The notes beneath the pieces are model-generated. The model made no database searches. It had not been told where the DNA came from and worked only from the letters and a program-made list of their open reading frames with translations. The position numbers were made by a program, and so were the translations under genes. Positions 47,650 to 58,214 of a stretch of DNA of 64,000 nucleotides are shown in pieces. Position 1 is the stretch's first letter, and each line of letters begins with the position of its first letter. Source of the DNA: Lepeophtheirus salmonis (taxonomy: Eukaryota; Arthropoda; Copepoda; Siphonostomatoida; Caligidae); assembly GCF_016086655.4 (NCBI RefSeq), contig NC_052136.2, positions 15,810,001-15,874,000 on the forward strand, given 5' to 3'.

Positions 47650-49355
47650 TCTTGAATGATTTCAACCGAAGTTTTAAAAAATGAGCAAATTATGTAGGGT
47701 TAATTTTTATATAATTTCTAGTCACATGGAATTTTACCTCTTCAAAGGAGACACAATCCACAAAATAATTTGTAAAAATATTAATTTTTCCCATTCAAAT
47801 ATAAAAAAGAAGTTAAATTGTATTTAAAAATATTCTTTGTAGTTATTTTGCTCCAGCATTGTAGAGAAAAAAACCCAGATAACAATGCCTTGCTATAAGT
47901 ATTACAATCTTTATGGAAGTAAGCAAACAAAGTATTGTCTTCAACATCATTTTGTTTGGTGTCGGTATTATTGTTCCTTTGTCTGTTAAGATTGTAAATA
48001 CAACTATTCTACCTTCTAGTTTTATTATTTTACAAACTTTATGTAACATTTGAATTTCATTTATTTTGTCAAGTATATATTTAGATATATATAATTATAT
48101 GTGTACATAGATGTGTAAATGGAATTGCCTGAGGGTAGGTGCTAAAAGGCAAACCTTATCCTTTCTCATCATACTGTTCCCTTAAGACTACTCCATCATT
48201 TTCTGTAACGTATTGATGATCCATAATAAATAAAGTTTCAAGGAAATTATTACTTGTGCAGGAGAGAATTTATTATTCCTTTTTGTGTATTGGCAGAAAA
48301 ATGTGAATTCCCAAAAAATAATTTTTGAGTATCTCGATAAAAAAACTAAAAAAATTTTTGGAAACACTTTGGAAATTGGGCTTGAAAAAAATTTGCCAAT
48401 TAAAGTAGCTTTTGTTTGTCTGGATACCAAAATTTTCGTAGCAGTTCTGCTACCAAACTTAGTATAGGTCTTTTGGCATTTTTTATACAATGTTTTAGTC
48501 AAAAATATTAAGAAAATGTCATTTAAGGCCATTTACTTATAGGGAAGTCAACATGATTTTTCTTTAATACTAACTGAGAAGAGTAGGGCTGATCCTGAAC
48601 TTTTCAACATAACTCCAGACATAACAATATAAAACACAAGATTTAAAAAAAACACACAAAGCTATAAAAACACAATATAATGAGTTACATTGCTATTTGG
48701 AAATGCTTCTACACAAAATACCAGATTATGATCAATACTAGCAAATAGAATATTGAGTTTTGCAAAACATACAACAAATAGTAATTCACGCTTTGCAGTT
48801 TGTTCGTTTTCGGTTAATTTTTCGGTTATTTATTGAGTTTTATATATGTACTATCTTTAGGAAAACAATATTTAAATAAATTATTTTTTTACTGAATTTT
48901 TATGTTTTATAAGAATGAATTTATTTGCATTTTTTAAAACAATACAATCTTTAAATTCAGATACAGCTAACCATTTTTCATTAAAACACTGAATGTATAA
49001 TTATTTTTTATTAACAAAGTCTTTTTTCATCAGTCATATAAATGAGAATTAATTATTGTATAAGATTAGTATGAAATATTGTGTTGAATGATGAACAATC
49101 TAAGTATATAGGTAGGTGGTAATAGTAGCAGAAAGAAAAATATTCTGGAACATGTGGCATTACAGTGGCTATAATATCATTAGGATTTTCGAGTTTCTAT
49201 GAGTTTGAAAGTTTCATGACATTTTCATGCATACACGTTTAAGAAGGTTTCAAATGTGTTTTGTAATTTATAGCAAAAGACTGTACCCAGAATATAAATT
49301 GATTAAAATATGTAAATAACGTCGATTGTTAACATTTTCTAAACTAAAACCCACT
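47650..49355. other. A+T-rich stretch without recognisable genes
   Basis: The longest minus-strand ORF (114 codons, 48188-48532) and its plus-strand partner (60 codons) are K/I/F-rich, without recognisable domains or splice context. I treat them as chance. Confidence 0.4.
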
Positions 49356-49363
49356 AATCCAAG

Positions 49364-49473
49364 ATGATGCTGTAAAACGCAAGATATGGGAAAAACTCAA
49401 ATACTGTCTGCCCCGGAGAAGAAAATCCCAGAATTTTTTAAAAGTTAGGAGTATGTATAAAGTACGTATGCAG
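49364..49473 (+). CDS. Candidate plus-strand exon ending at a strong donor
   Basis: After AAG at 49361-49363 a single frame stays open for 36 codons (phase 2 start) and stops exactly at a textbook donor, CAG|GTAAGT (49471-49479). The translation is basic and protein-like: DAVKRKIWEKLKYCLPRRRK, then SQNFLKVRSMY. The acceptor lacks a good pyrimidine tract, so the left boundary is uncertain. The family is not recognised. Confidence 0.35.
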
Positions 49474-49739
49474 GTAAGTAACCGCTTTAATTAGTGATGT
49501 AATTCCTTTTAATTTTTGGCTGGCCTTTTTTTTATTTTTGAATTGTTAATCTAAACAATGAATTTCCTTTATTTGTCATTGTGGGTTTTTTTGAAATTCC
49601 TGAATAGTAAACTTCCTTTTTTAAAAAGATTCAATTATATTCAAAACCTGATTGAACATTCGTGTATACTTATGAAAGACAGAGTGTAACCCTCATGATT
49701 TGTTGTGGATAAATAATTGTAAGTCCTTATTGGAATCAG

Positions 49740-49930
49740 AATAGAATGGGGGATAAAAATTGCATTAATTTTTGCCAATGTTCTTTTCTACTTCTTTCTC
49801 TTCCTACTCCAATGTCATTGCTGATTGTAGTTGATCTCCTCCAATACAGTTCTGAAATTGTCAGGGTTACGATGGTGATTTTATGTTTTTTTTGGTTTTT
49901 TTACATGCCCATTATACACACAATTTTCAT
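49740..49930 (-). repeat. MITE-like repeat, inverted copy
   Basis: The plus strand here (TCATTGCTGATTGTAGTTGATC, then TTTTTTTACATGCCCATTATA) corresponds to the reverse complement of 43085-43240 (ACAACTGATTGTAGCTGATC, then TTTTTTTAACATGCCCATTG). It places the family in both orientations. The 82-codon ORF here is a by-product. Confidence 0.5.
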
Positions 49931-50299
49931 CACTAACTGTAATATAGAACTTACATTATGTATACTAAAACCAATTATTTGGGTGGGCAAATGATAATGG
50001 CCGTTATAAAATACAATTTTATTTCTTATTTTTTTTATAAGGCCAATTTTTAACCTCAATCATTTATTATGTAGTATCTCTACAAAAACTGGTTTTCATA
50101 CCAGTTTAGTATATTACCCATTTAAATGTGTCAATTCCCGGAACCACTATTGTATTAGTATACCAAACAAAACAAATAGTCACATACATAGATGGTAGGT
50201 GTTACACAATTTTTTATTTATGTATGAGTAAATTTAGAAAGAATAAAATGTTATTTTTAGAACAAGAGTACCCTACAGATAGGTAAATGTGATATTTAC

Positions 50300-50379
50300 A
50301 GGTTGTATTAGGCATGAGGAATTAGAGATTATGAAGGGAGTGTGTAGGTATGAGTTGCCTTTGGATGAAGGCATTAAAT
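50300..50379 (-). CDS. Candidate 80-base minus-strand exon
   Basis: On the minus strand a good acceptor (GATTTTCTTTTAG) is followed by 80 bases and a donor-like GTAAAT. One frame is open across it (MPSSKGNSYLHTPFIIS, then NSSCLIQ) and extends upstream as a 69-codon ATG ORF. It lies downstream of the candidate first exon at 51673-51792 on the same strand, but the phases do not join cleanly. The family is not recognised. Confidence 0.25.
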
Positions 50380-50978
50380 CTAAAAGAAAATCATTTATAA
50401 CGTCTGAAGTATTAGAGGGAATTGAATATACTTGATTTACATATGAAGTAGTTATCGTGATTGTATATAAAAAATTTACCATTGAATACTAAAAGAAAAA
50501 ATACTCTCCACCATTTTGTTGTAAGTAGGGATATGTCGATTGTGAATTTCAATATCTTATCAGATTTTGTCCTAAATCTTACAGAAGTATTCGAATTGGA
50601 CACCAAAAATATCAAATGGATATTTTTTAATGACGTCATCATATACATATGGACCGTTGACGTTATCATAAATTCATCTTTAAAAACCAGTAATTTTTAT
50701 ACAAAAAATAATTTACCCTAAATTAAGTGCAATATACGACACTTATTCTTCATGAAAGATCTTACTAAACGAAATAAATTAGTAAACTTAAGTATTTAAC
50801 AATAACATTTGTAAAGTTAAGTATACCCAGTAGACAGTTATTATGTTTAAATTGGTTTATTTTCTAATAATAACGTCATCAATAAGTTTTCAAATTTAAA
50901 AAGAAAGAAATAAAAGAGCACGCAAATTTCCAAAGAATAATAAAAAAATTCAAAAATTAAATTTTAAAAAATTTTTTA

Positions 50979-51140
50979 AATTTTAAATATTATATTTTTT
51001 GAAAATAAATTTTAAATATTATATTTTTGAAAATATTTTAAATATTATATTTTTGAAAATAAATTTTAAATATTATATTTTTTGAAAATAAATTTTAAAT
51101 ATTATATTTTTTGAAAATAAATTTTAAATAAATTTTTTAA
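50979..51140. repeat. A+T-rich tandem repeat of about 29 bases, 5-6 units
   Basis: The unit ATTTTAAATATTATATTTTT with a TTGAAAATAA tail repeats at 50979, 51009, 51035, 51063 and 51092, with a partial sixth at 51121. Units vary between about 26 and 30 bases by T-run length. Similar A+T words continue less regularly to 51430. Confidence 0.8.
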
Positions 51141-51471
51141 ATTTATTAAAAATAAATTTGTAGCTATTTACAAAAAATTAAATCTTTTAAAAAAAAAAAT
51201 CAGAAATCAATAGTTATTCAGAGAAAATTATTTTTTTGGAAAAATTTTTAAATCACATATAGAAAATCACATTTTTGAAAAAAAAAAGTTTAAATTAAGT
51301 TTCATGAAAGAAAATTTCAAAAATTCATTGCAAGTTACAAAAAATTTCTAGTATTACATTTTTGGAAAAAAAGTTTCAAGAATCCATACTTCTTCATAAA
51401 AAATTTCAAATATTAAACTTTTAATTCTGCTGCATAATTTGACCGAATAATGAAAAAAAAAAAAATTCATT

Positions 51472-51530
51472 ATGAGGCCCCTCCAACCCACCCCCTGTGG
51501 ACGCTCGTGACTGTACGGTTACAACTATCT
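51472..51530. repeat. G+C-rich end sequence next to the A+T array
   Basis: GAGGCCCCTCCAACCCACCC and CCTGTGGACGCTCGTGACTG stand out sharply from the A+T-rich flanks. They directly follow an A-run and the decayed A+T repeats. Together they may form one repetitive element with its terminus here; no partner end was found. Confidence 0.35.
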
Positions 51531-51672
51531 ACAAAGAGTCATGCGTTTGTCCTTTATGACATGTTTTTTTACAACCCTATTTATATACCTACATTGCATA
51601 GTCATCTCTGCCGTCACAGGATCTTGCATTATGCAATAGCAAACTGACTCCTTTCTCTCTTGCCATACTTAC

Positions 51673-51792
51673 CTTGTATGAAAACAAAATAATAAAAATA
51701 ATAATGAAAATAGTGGAAAGTTTCTCCTTCAGTCCCTTTCTTAGATTCATTTTTTTCATTGTGTGAAAATACTCTTTGCTTAGACTCCTCAA
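51673..51792 (-). CDS. Candidate first exon with signal-like hydrophobic run
   Basis: A minus-strand ATG frame of exactly 40 codons ends at a strong donor, CAAG|GTAAGTATGG (51667-51676). From an internal methionine (residue 12) it reads MKKMNLRKGLKEKLS, then a hydrophobic run IFIIIFIILF. That would suit a signal peptide or membrane anchor. The hydrophobic part is A+T-driven (ATT-rich), which lowers confidence. The following exon is not identified; the candidate at 50300-50379 is the nearest on this strand. Confidence 0.3.
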
Positions 51793-52104
51793 ATGATAAC
51801 GATGCTTACTTTGCTTTCCTCTCTCTCTCTCTTACACACTTTCTGCGTCTTTATAAATAAACTCATATATATATATATGAAAGGTATTCATGGTCTAAAT
51901 ACCAGGAAAGGAAGAAAACGAAAGGTTGGCTTTTACATAATCATCATCAAATGATGACTCATACATGAGAAAAGGACAATTGAACTTGAAAAGGAATGCA
52001 CGTTAGAGTGGCTCTTAAATTTGTCTTAAATCTTAAAAGAGTTCCTTTTGGTCCCAAAAAAGAAAAAAATATAAAAGTTTAGAGGACTTTTTTAACACTG
52101 TACA

Positions 52105-52190
52105 TATTTGGTAGGGCTGGCACAGTACTGGAATGTACTGCGTTTGGATTCGGTACGTTTTTACCCTCGATACAGTACGTATATCTTGAA
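52105..52190. repeat. Possible hAT-type terminal region
   Basis: GGTAGGGCTGGCACAGTACT, then GTACTGCGTTTGGATTCGGT and ACGTTTTTACCCTCGATACA, followed by further GTAC words, resembles hAT ends with a TAGGGCTGG start and GGTAC-rich subterminal sequence. GATAGGACTGGGCCATCAAT near 42346 may be another of this type. No matching opposite end was found for either. Confidence 0.3.
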
Positions 52191-52931
52191 TATTTTGATG
52201 TTATAAATTGTTTGTTATTTTTTTTTTAATCATTCTTTATTTGCTTTGTATAAAATACATAATATACCAATATAAATTAACAGGAGGAATTGCCTTGGTT
52301 ATCAATTTTTTAGATATCGAACATATATTTTGTGCCTTAATTAGGCATATATATTAAGAACTTGTAAATTTTCCACAGGTCAATCCAAAAAAAAAAAGTG
52401 TGATTATTTTTTTGTAATAATGTTATTTATTTTATAAATTGTACAACTCCAAGGGCATTTAAGATGACTCAAACTTTAAATTTCTGCATTTTTGATCAAT
52501 AAATCAAATTTAAGACCCACTTTTTTTAGTGTAAATTATATATCGAAAGAAAAATTTCTAAAATGATGAATGTAATCATAACATAATTTGGCTTCCCAGA
52601 ACGTTAAGTCTAATTGAAACTTGTTAATTTTTTTGATATATTTATTTTCCTTTTCTTGAAAAAAAAAAAAAAAAAGTCACGAAGATAAAATATGACATGA
52701 ATAAAAAAGAAAAATAATAAGACGAAGAATCTTAATCCATCAGGTATATGTCTTCTCACGAAGTCTTCTTATAAATAAAGTGATTCACTTAGTTAGTTAG
52801 ATGATGATGTTTTTGTATAGGTATGAAGTAGTTTTTATTGATTCCGATCAAGTATTTAGGGTAGGTATTAAGTTACATCTCTTCAATTTTCATTAATCTT
52901 ACAATTAAGTTGATTGACAGGCTTCTCTTTT

Positions 52932-52982
52932 AGGATCCCGGGATTTCTCAGGGTTTTACGCCTACGGGAAATACTTTCAATT
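52932..52982 (+). repeat. hAT-like G+C-rich repeat, left member of inverted pair
   Basis: GGATCCCGGGATTTCTCAGG, then GTTTTACGCCTACGGG and AAATACTTTC, is about 70% like the reverse complement of 56044-56095. CCCGGGATTTCTCGGG-type sequence is common near hAT ends. It lies about 210 bases before the JNK fragment. Confidence 0.5.
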
Positions 52983-53191
52983 ATTTCATTCGTATTTCAT
53001 TATAAGTTATATAACTGATTAAATTAAACGTTTAATGCATATTCAAAAATAACTAGGTGTAAAAATTTAGGATGGATGATTTACAAATTATTCTCAAAGA
53101 AGTTCAAAAAGGCTTCTTATTCTAATACTTTAAAAAAATAAAAGTAGTATCTGGGAATTATTAGGTATATTGATAAAAATACACTTATTTA

Positions 53192-53452
53192 CCTGATGTT
53201 CTATTTCCCTCTGAGTCAACCGATATCTACAATGCAATCCGAGCATGACATTTAATTTCTAATATACTAGTGGTTGATCCAGAAAAACGCATAAATGCTG
53301 ATGGAGCATTGATGGATCCGTATATTAACGTTTAGTATGATTAGAGTAAAGTCAATGAGTCTCCACCAAGTGCCTGGAACAATACCCTAGACAAGTATGA
53401 GCATGCTGTTGATCAATGGCATGAACTCATATACAAAGAAGTGATCGGCTAA
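53192..53452 (+). pseudogene. JNK-type MAP kinase C-lobe pseudogene fragment
   Basis: One continuous frame of 86 codons matches the end of the kinase domain and start of the tail of c-Jun N-terminal kinases. Landmarks are PDVLFPSES, then HLISNILVVDPEKRINAD (family: DLLSKMLVIDxxKRIxVD), then PYINV*YD, where the family has INVWYD, and finally the tail helix HAVDQWHELIYKEV. Three stops interrupt the frame: one TGA before HLIS and two TAG codons, one exactly replacing the invariant tryptophan (TGG to TAG). A TAA closes it. Upstream kinase subdomains are not recognised, apart from a possible KYTY remnant. No intron interrupts this stretch and no poly(A) tail is evident, so processed copy, decayed paralogue or captured exon all remain possible. 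Confidence 0.85.
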
Positions 53453-53459
53453 GAACCGA

Positions 53460-54460
53460 CCTAAAATAAAATCCGGATTTCTTCTTGTAGCGTTAGTAGC
53501 AGTGGATATTAAGTTTCACGTTCTATAACTGTTAGCTTACAACAACTGCACACAATTCAAGCAAAAGCGAAAAAGTGACTTCACTACAATAAATACTGAT
53601 TCAAATTGAGCTTGCTTAGAAAAATCTAAAGACTATGAATGGCAAATATTTGGTTTTTAGGAAAAAAGGAAATGTATGATTTTTTAAAAGAAAAATAATT
53701 AATATCATATTTTAAAAGAAAAGAAAATTGAGCTAAAAATATATGATTTATTTTAAGAATATAAAAAGCAATACTTTCATTTCAGAGTCTGTATTATTTA
53801 AAAACATGAAATTTTTTGTGGGATTTCGTTCATAGACAACTTTCCCAACAATTAAAAATCCTAGTAGATAGGTGCATTTTTATCAGGTAGCGCTAAGAAT
53901 ATTTGATCAACAAATGTATTTATTAATATTACATATTACTCTTGATCAAATGGTTGTCCAGATAGAGCTTACTCGTCATGTTCTATTTATTTATTATTTT
54001 AAGTAGATAAAAGTAGAAGAGAAAAGAGGATTATAATCTTGGATTGACAATTTATATATATATATATTTATAGTAATGTCTATTACTGTTGAAATAAATC
54101 TCCCATTAGAACTATACAATGTTATTTTCTTTCTCCGTGGGTAAACTTACAAGATTGGCAAGGGAATAAATACTTTTTCCTTCACTGTAGATGAAAGTTG
54201 AATTAGGTTGGGATGATGAATAATGTGGCTTTATTGGCCAATGAGGGACATTTAAACATTTCTGTGATTTTCTTAGATAGCACAATTAGAAATAAAGCTT
54301 TTAATGTGGGTTATTTTTTTATTACATCATTAAAGAAATCCATATTAACGGGGTTATGTAAAATTATAACCAAAATATGCATAGATTTCAATTATTAAAT
54401 AAACATGAAGCTCCTATAAAAAATATCCATAAACTTACAAATTGAAATAAAAAAAGGGTT
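53460..54460. other. A+T-rich stretch; no gene recognised
   Basis: The first 80 bases may extend the JNK tail (SSCSVSSSG is serine-rich as in some JNK tails). A 36-base minus-strand segment (54153-54188) lies between a good acceptor (CTTTCATCTACAG) and donor (CTT|GTAAGT), but is too short to support. An (AT)n run occurs at about 54053-54067. Confidence 0.35.
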
Positions 54461-54464
54461 TTTG

Positions 54465-55697
54465 TAACTGCGTGCGGCGAAAAAATCTTTACATATCGTT
54501 TTTGCTACATAAATCAAAGTTTTTGTGAATGCAGTAAAATTATTCAGGTCTAATACTAAAAAAAAAAAAAAATTAAAGAAACTAGATCTTCCTAAATGTC
54601 ATAGAAGTCGAGAAAATCGATCTGAACGTGCTCAACGAATTTAGGTCGGCACACCTTTGGACACTGGCAAGAAACGAACAGAGATTGTAAAGCAGTTAGG
54701 GATCTTCAAGCCAACCGTCTACGCCGTTATGAAGTCAACGACGTTGAACAAAAAGCTTGGGTTAGGTAGGAAATGAAATTTAATCTGAAATAAGTGAAGG
54801 AGGCTGCCCAGGCCAGCCCTTTGAAGACGATGCAGAAGCACGCTGAGGACTTTGGCGTTTTGGATCGAATTGCCCGCAGAACTAACTAAGAGTTTTGTGA
54901 GGGTGGACAGGCCCCTCATAACACTATTTATGAATGAGTCCCTTCTCCAACGTTGCAAGACTTTGTTGTATGACCTCCAGAAGGTCAAGACCAGTCGGAG
55001 TATGATCTTCAGTGATGACAAGACATGGATAGTGGACCCCATTAGAAAACACCTATATGACAGGTATTTGTCGTTTGGGGAGGTTGATGAGTCTCTCCGA
55101 ACTCTCACTGCCATAAATCAGACTGTATCTGTTATGTCCCTGGGCTTTGTGGTCTCAGATGGTAAGATCGTTCCCCTTTATGCTTCCCTGTCGGGTACAG
55201 GCTCACAGGGGTCTACTACATGCAGGCCTTGAAGGAGAAGTTGTTATCATGGGTCCAGACCAACTTCTCGGACATAAACACGGTGTTCCAGCAGGATAGC
55301 ACGCCTGCACACAGGTCCAAAAAGGCCCAAAAGTGTTTGGAGGACAACCTTCCTTCATTACAAAAATATGGCCCCCGACTCAACAGCTCATTGGACTTAA
55401 CTTTATGTGTGCACATTGAGCTGTGGGCCTGCATCATCCGTCACCCAAAATTTCAACAACCTCAAGGACATCGTCAGCCAGCACTTGGATGTCATGTCTG
55501 AGGAATACATCCACAATGCGTGTAAGGCCTTCTGTGGCCACCTGGAAGCTATCATTGCTGCCTAGGGGCTACATCGATGGTTAGGGTAGCCAAGGTATCA
55601 TATTAGTTATTTTTTATTTTATTACAACTGGTTGCTGAAATACATCTTGATAAAGTTCTAGATTGAATGTGTAAATATTTTTTCGCCGCACCCAGTA
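54465..55697 (+). mobile_element. Nearly full-length mariner element
   Basis: The left end, TA followed by ACTGCGTGCGGCGAAAAAAT, is matched on the minus strand at the right end by CTGGGTGCGGCGAAAAAATA. This gives terminal inverted repeats of about 28 bases with TA at both outer ends (54465-54466 and 55696-55697), as expected for TA-targeted mariner insertion. The element is about 1.23 kb, a typical mariner length, and carries one decayed transposase gene on the plus strand. It is the only element in the window with both termini and an almost complete internal part. Confidence 0.9.
54610..55565 (+). pseudogene. Mariner transposase gene, frameshifted
   Basis: This encodes the cut-and-paste enzyme of the surrounding element. 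In order I see the first helix-turn-helix (KRTEIVKQLGIFKPTVYAVM), the second DNA-binding region (SPLKTMQKHAEDFGV), the first catalytic block IFSDDKTWIVDP (aspartate kept), RYLSFGEVDES, LGFVVSDGKI, the second block FQQDSTPAHRSKKAQ (aspartate kept), a damaged third block (S-L-D-L where the family has SPDLNPLDY), VHIELWACIIRHP, and the C-terminus MSEEYIHNACKAF ending in LEAIIAA and TAG. At least five frame changes and several stops make it inactive. Decay is moderate: family landmarks are easily read throughout. Confidence 0.9.
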
Positions 55698-55731
55698 CTT
55701 GAAAAAAATCATCGATCATGTTTTAAATCAA

Positions 55732-56001
55732 TTATTCATTACAAGTATGAGTACAGCCTCTTCCAATTTCACCTTTAAATAGTATAAACACGGTAATTTC
55801 TGCTATAGGAAGAAAAAGTTGGTATGACATAAATTTACATGACAAAAAATGATATAGTGACATAATATATAGAATCATTAGAAGTAACATCACGGCCATG
55901 TATATCCTGAATCCAGCTGTCCCGTTTATTAATTTTGAAAACTTAGTCTTTAGCCTCTCAGGTAAGTTCTCAGGAATGAGATTGGACTTGATCTTGGCCA
56001 C
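55732..56001 (-). CDS. Unassigned 89-codon ORF with membrane-like segment
   Basis: The minus-strand ATG frame begins MAKIKSNLIPENLPERLK, then KLINGTAGFRIY, then a hydrophobic run MAVMLLLMILYIMSLYHFL that could span a membrane. Composition is more protein-like than neighbouring ORFs. It starts just inside the inverted hAT-like repeat at 56040-56114, so it may be part of that element. The plus strand over the same bases is also open for 36 codons up to a donor-like CAG|GTAAGT (55968-55975), which weakens either reading. The family is not recognised. Confidence 0.25.
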   Translation of the reverse strand: MAKIKSNLIPENLPERLKTKFSKLINGTAGFRIYMAVMLLLMILYIMSLYHFLSCKFMSYQLFLPIAEITVFILFKGEIGRGCTHTCNE

Positions 56002-56039
56002 GTAATAAGTATGGCAATTCTAGAGAAGGCCAAAAGATT

Positions 56040-56114
56040 TCGTGAAAATATTCTGTAGGTGTAAAAACCCGAGAAATCTCGAGAAAATAAAATCCTTGTT
56101 ATCCCGCGGGATAC
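56040..56114 (-). repeat. hAT-like G+C-rich repeat, right member of inverted pair
   Basis: On the minus strand this reads CCCGCGGGATAACAAGGATT, then TCTCGAGATTTCTCGGG and TTTTTACACCTACAG, matching 52932-52982 in inverted orientation. The pair encloses the JNK fragment and the mariner element. It may be two ends of one 3.2-kb element or two separate insertions of one short family. Confidence 0.5.
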
Positions 56115-56164
56115 ATTCTTGTAAATAGGCACATCTTTATTAACTATTTTTATAAGCATAGTAA

Positions 56165-57410
56165 ATCATGTTTGGTTCGATCAATATATTGTAATTGATT
56201 GCTGATTTAATCGATGATCCAGACAGAATTTACTCTTCATATCTTTTATATTTATTATTTTACTCAAAAGTGAACATAAAACTAACAAAAATTTGATTTG
56301 ATAACACAATTCAACTTAATATCTTTGATTAAAAAATCCTTGTTTTCAAGCAATTAAAATTTCTTCTAACTATAAAACAATGACAAAAAATGGACTCTTT
56401 CTTTGGAAGTCTAATTATTTGTTTCATTATTGATCACAGTAATACAAATTACAGTTTGGTATAAAGTAAAACATACAAATTTTTACTAAACTAATGTACA
56501 TCAACAAAAATGGTATTTAAAAAGTAATTTAAGATTTGTTCCATAAGAAAATAATAATATAAAAGATATATGTGTCAAATTTTCTGCTCAGCCCAAAATA
56601 CAATAACTCAGTTATTTTTTTTACTATGTATTTTGAAATCCACATCATAAGTTAATCAATAAGTATAACTTCAGATTTTTAATATCACTGTCGTCAGCAT
56701 CAATAACTGTCTGAATACGGGTTCAAATCCTAACGTAGGCTTTTTTGACAAGTCCTGGTTGTAAGACCACTTATATTTTGTTTTAATTACAATTATAGTT
56801 ACAGCAAATTTTGATTTTTTCTCTCTGTACCATATTAATTTTTTTCATTGATTTTTGACTTAGCGTCAAAGAATTTGTACAAAACCTTGTAAATAAACTT
56901 GTTACTTCGGGAGGAGTACTTTTTCTTTACTAGATGGAAAATTTGAGTTGTACACCTTGCACATTGGTTAAAATATCGATGTTTATTAGTAGTAAATGAA
57001 ATGCTGCTGTTTGTAGGCCACATAAGCAGAAGTAAATAATAAAAATACTTATAGAACTGATCAAAGTACTCGAACCCACTGCTAATACGTGAACATATCT
57101 GAAATAATTATATTTACCACAGTGTTACCATTGTTTTCTTGCTAATAAGTATGTACATGCGTTTGAATGTACTTACATAGATGTACAAAAACAAAAAAGG
57201 ACTTATATTAGATAAGGTGTGTCTGCTATTAACAAATGTATATACTTTATTAAAATTAAGTCTAGATTTTTTGTAATATATTTACTATATGCATAATTCA
57301 TCTACCAAGACTTGAATTTGTTTTGTATGTGTTTCTTGTTAACAATTATGCTGTTGTTTTTTTTAAACAAAATGACTCTTTAAAAAATAATAATACTTCA
57401 TTTAGATGGG
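56165..57410. other. A+T-rich stretch without recognisable genes
   Basis: GGGTTCAAATCCTAACG at 56718-56734 resembles a tRNA T-arm but does not pair properly and lacks the rest of a tRNA. Nothing else was recognised. Confidence 0.45.
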
Positions 57411-57416
57411 TAGTCT

Positions 57417-57460
57417 CAGAGGGTCATTCCACATCAAATTGCCCAAAGGGTTCCCCTTCA
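57417..57460. repeat. Possible DNA-transposon terminus
   Basis: CAGAGGGTCATTCCACATCA followed by AATTGCCCAAAGGG is G+C-rich, and I associate the GGTCATTCCACxTCAAAT type with transposon ends. A weak inverted partner (ACGTGGAATGAAC) occurs at 58914-58926. If real, the element would contain the mariner relic at 58215-58640. Confidence 0.3.
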
Positions 57461-58214
57461 ACATTATAGAATTTGATAAAATATATTGTACATGTAGGTT
57501 TTTATCACCAAATCGAAAGATTAATTTCTTTTCTGTAATTCATTGATTGGATCTCGAGATATGAATTCAGCCTTTGATTTTACATTTTTTGTAAAAGTTG
57601 TAATGAACACCAAAAATTGAAATAGTCATATTTTCTGAACCTGTTGTGAAACTTTAACAGACATAATATTTAGGAAAAGTAAAAATATTTTAATGTTTTG
57701 TATTACCTTGTTTTAGAGCCATGCCTTTTGATTTTAAATTTAAATGTGATGATCAAGTTTAATCTCATTAAAACTCGATTCTTTTTTTAGATATATAATG
57801 TCATTCATAATATATGTATGAAAAATTTATTTTGGAAATATTTTGATTTGAATAACAACCTAATATGTTAATAAACGATTACATGAATTATAAACATGTA
57901 TTGGATCATATTTTTAAAAATAGTTCAAATTGTATTTAAAGTATAATAGACTGCATTTTATTTCTACTCGTAGTTCAAATCGAAATATTTCCAAAATGAA
58001 TGAAATTATGATCACTGCATATACTTAGAATATTGCATGTAATATTTAGTTCAAAAAATGAATATATTTTTGCAATTTTTTAGGGAAATAATCTACATGC
58101 ACTGAATGGCAGCCAATACTTACAGTAGCAATATTAAATTATAAAAAATTTAATTTCGATGGCATCAACAAAAGACAATTCAAAACCAATTTTTGATATG
58201 TTTATATATTATAT

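Noticed and set aside
48188..48532. 114-codon minus-strand ORF, one of the longest in the window
   Set aside because: It is rich in K, I, F and L codons as expected from A+T-rich DNA, has no domain or splice context, and is mirrored by an open plus-strand frame.
54153..54188. 36-base minus-strand microexon between good splice sites
   Set aside because: Too short to test by reading alone; such site pairs arise by chance in A+T-rich DNA.
56712..56740. T-arm-like GGGTTCAAATCC suggesting a tRNA or tRNA-derived SINE
   Set aside because: The flanking bases do not form a five-pair T-stem, and no A-box, anticodon arm or acceptor stem is present upstream.
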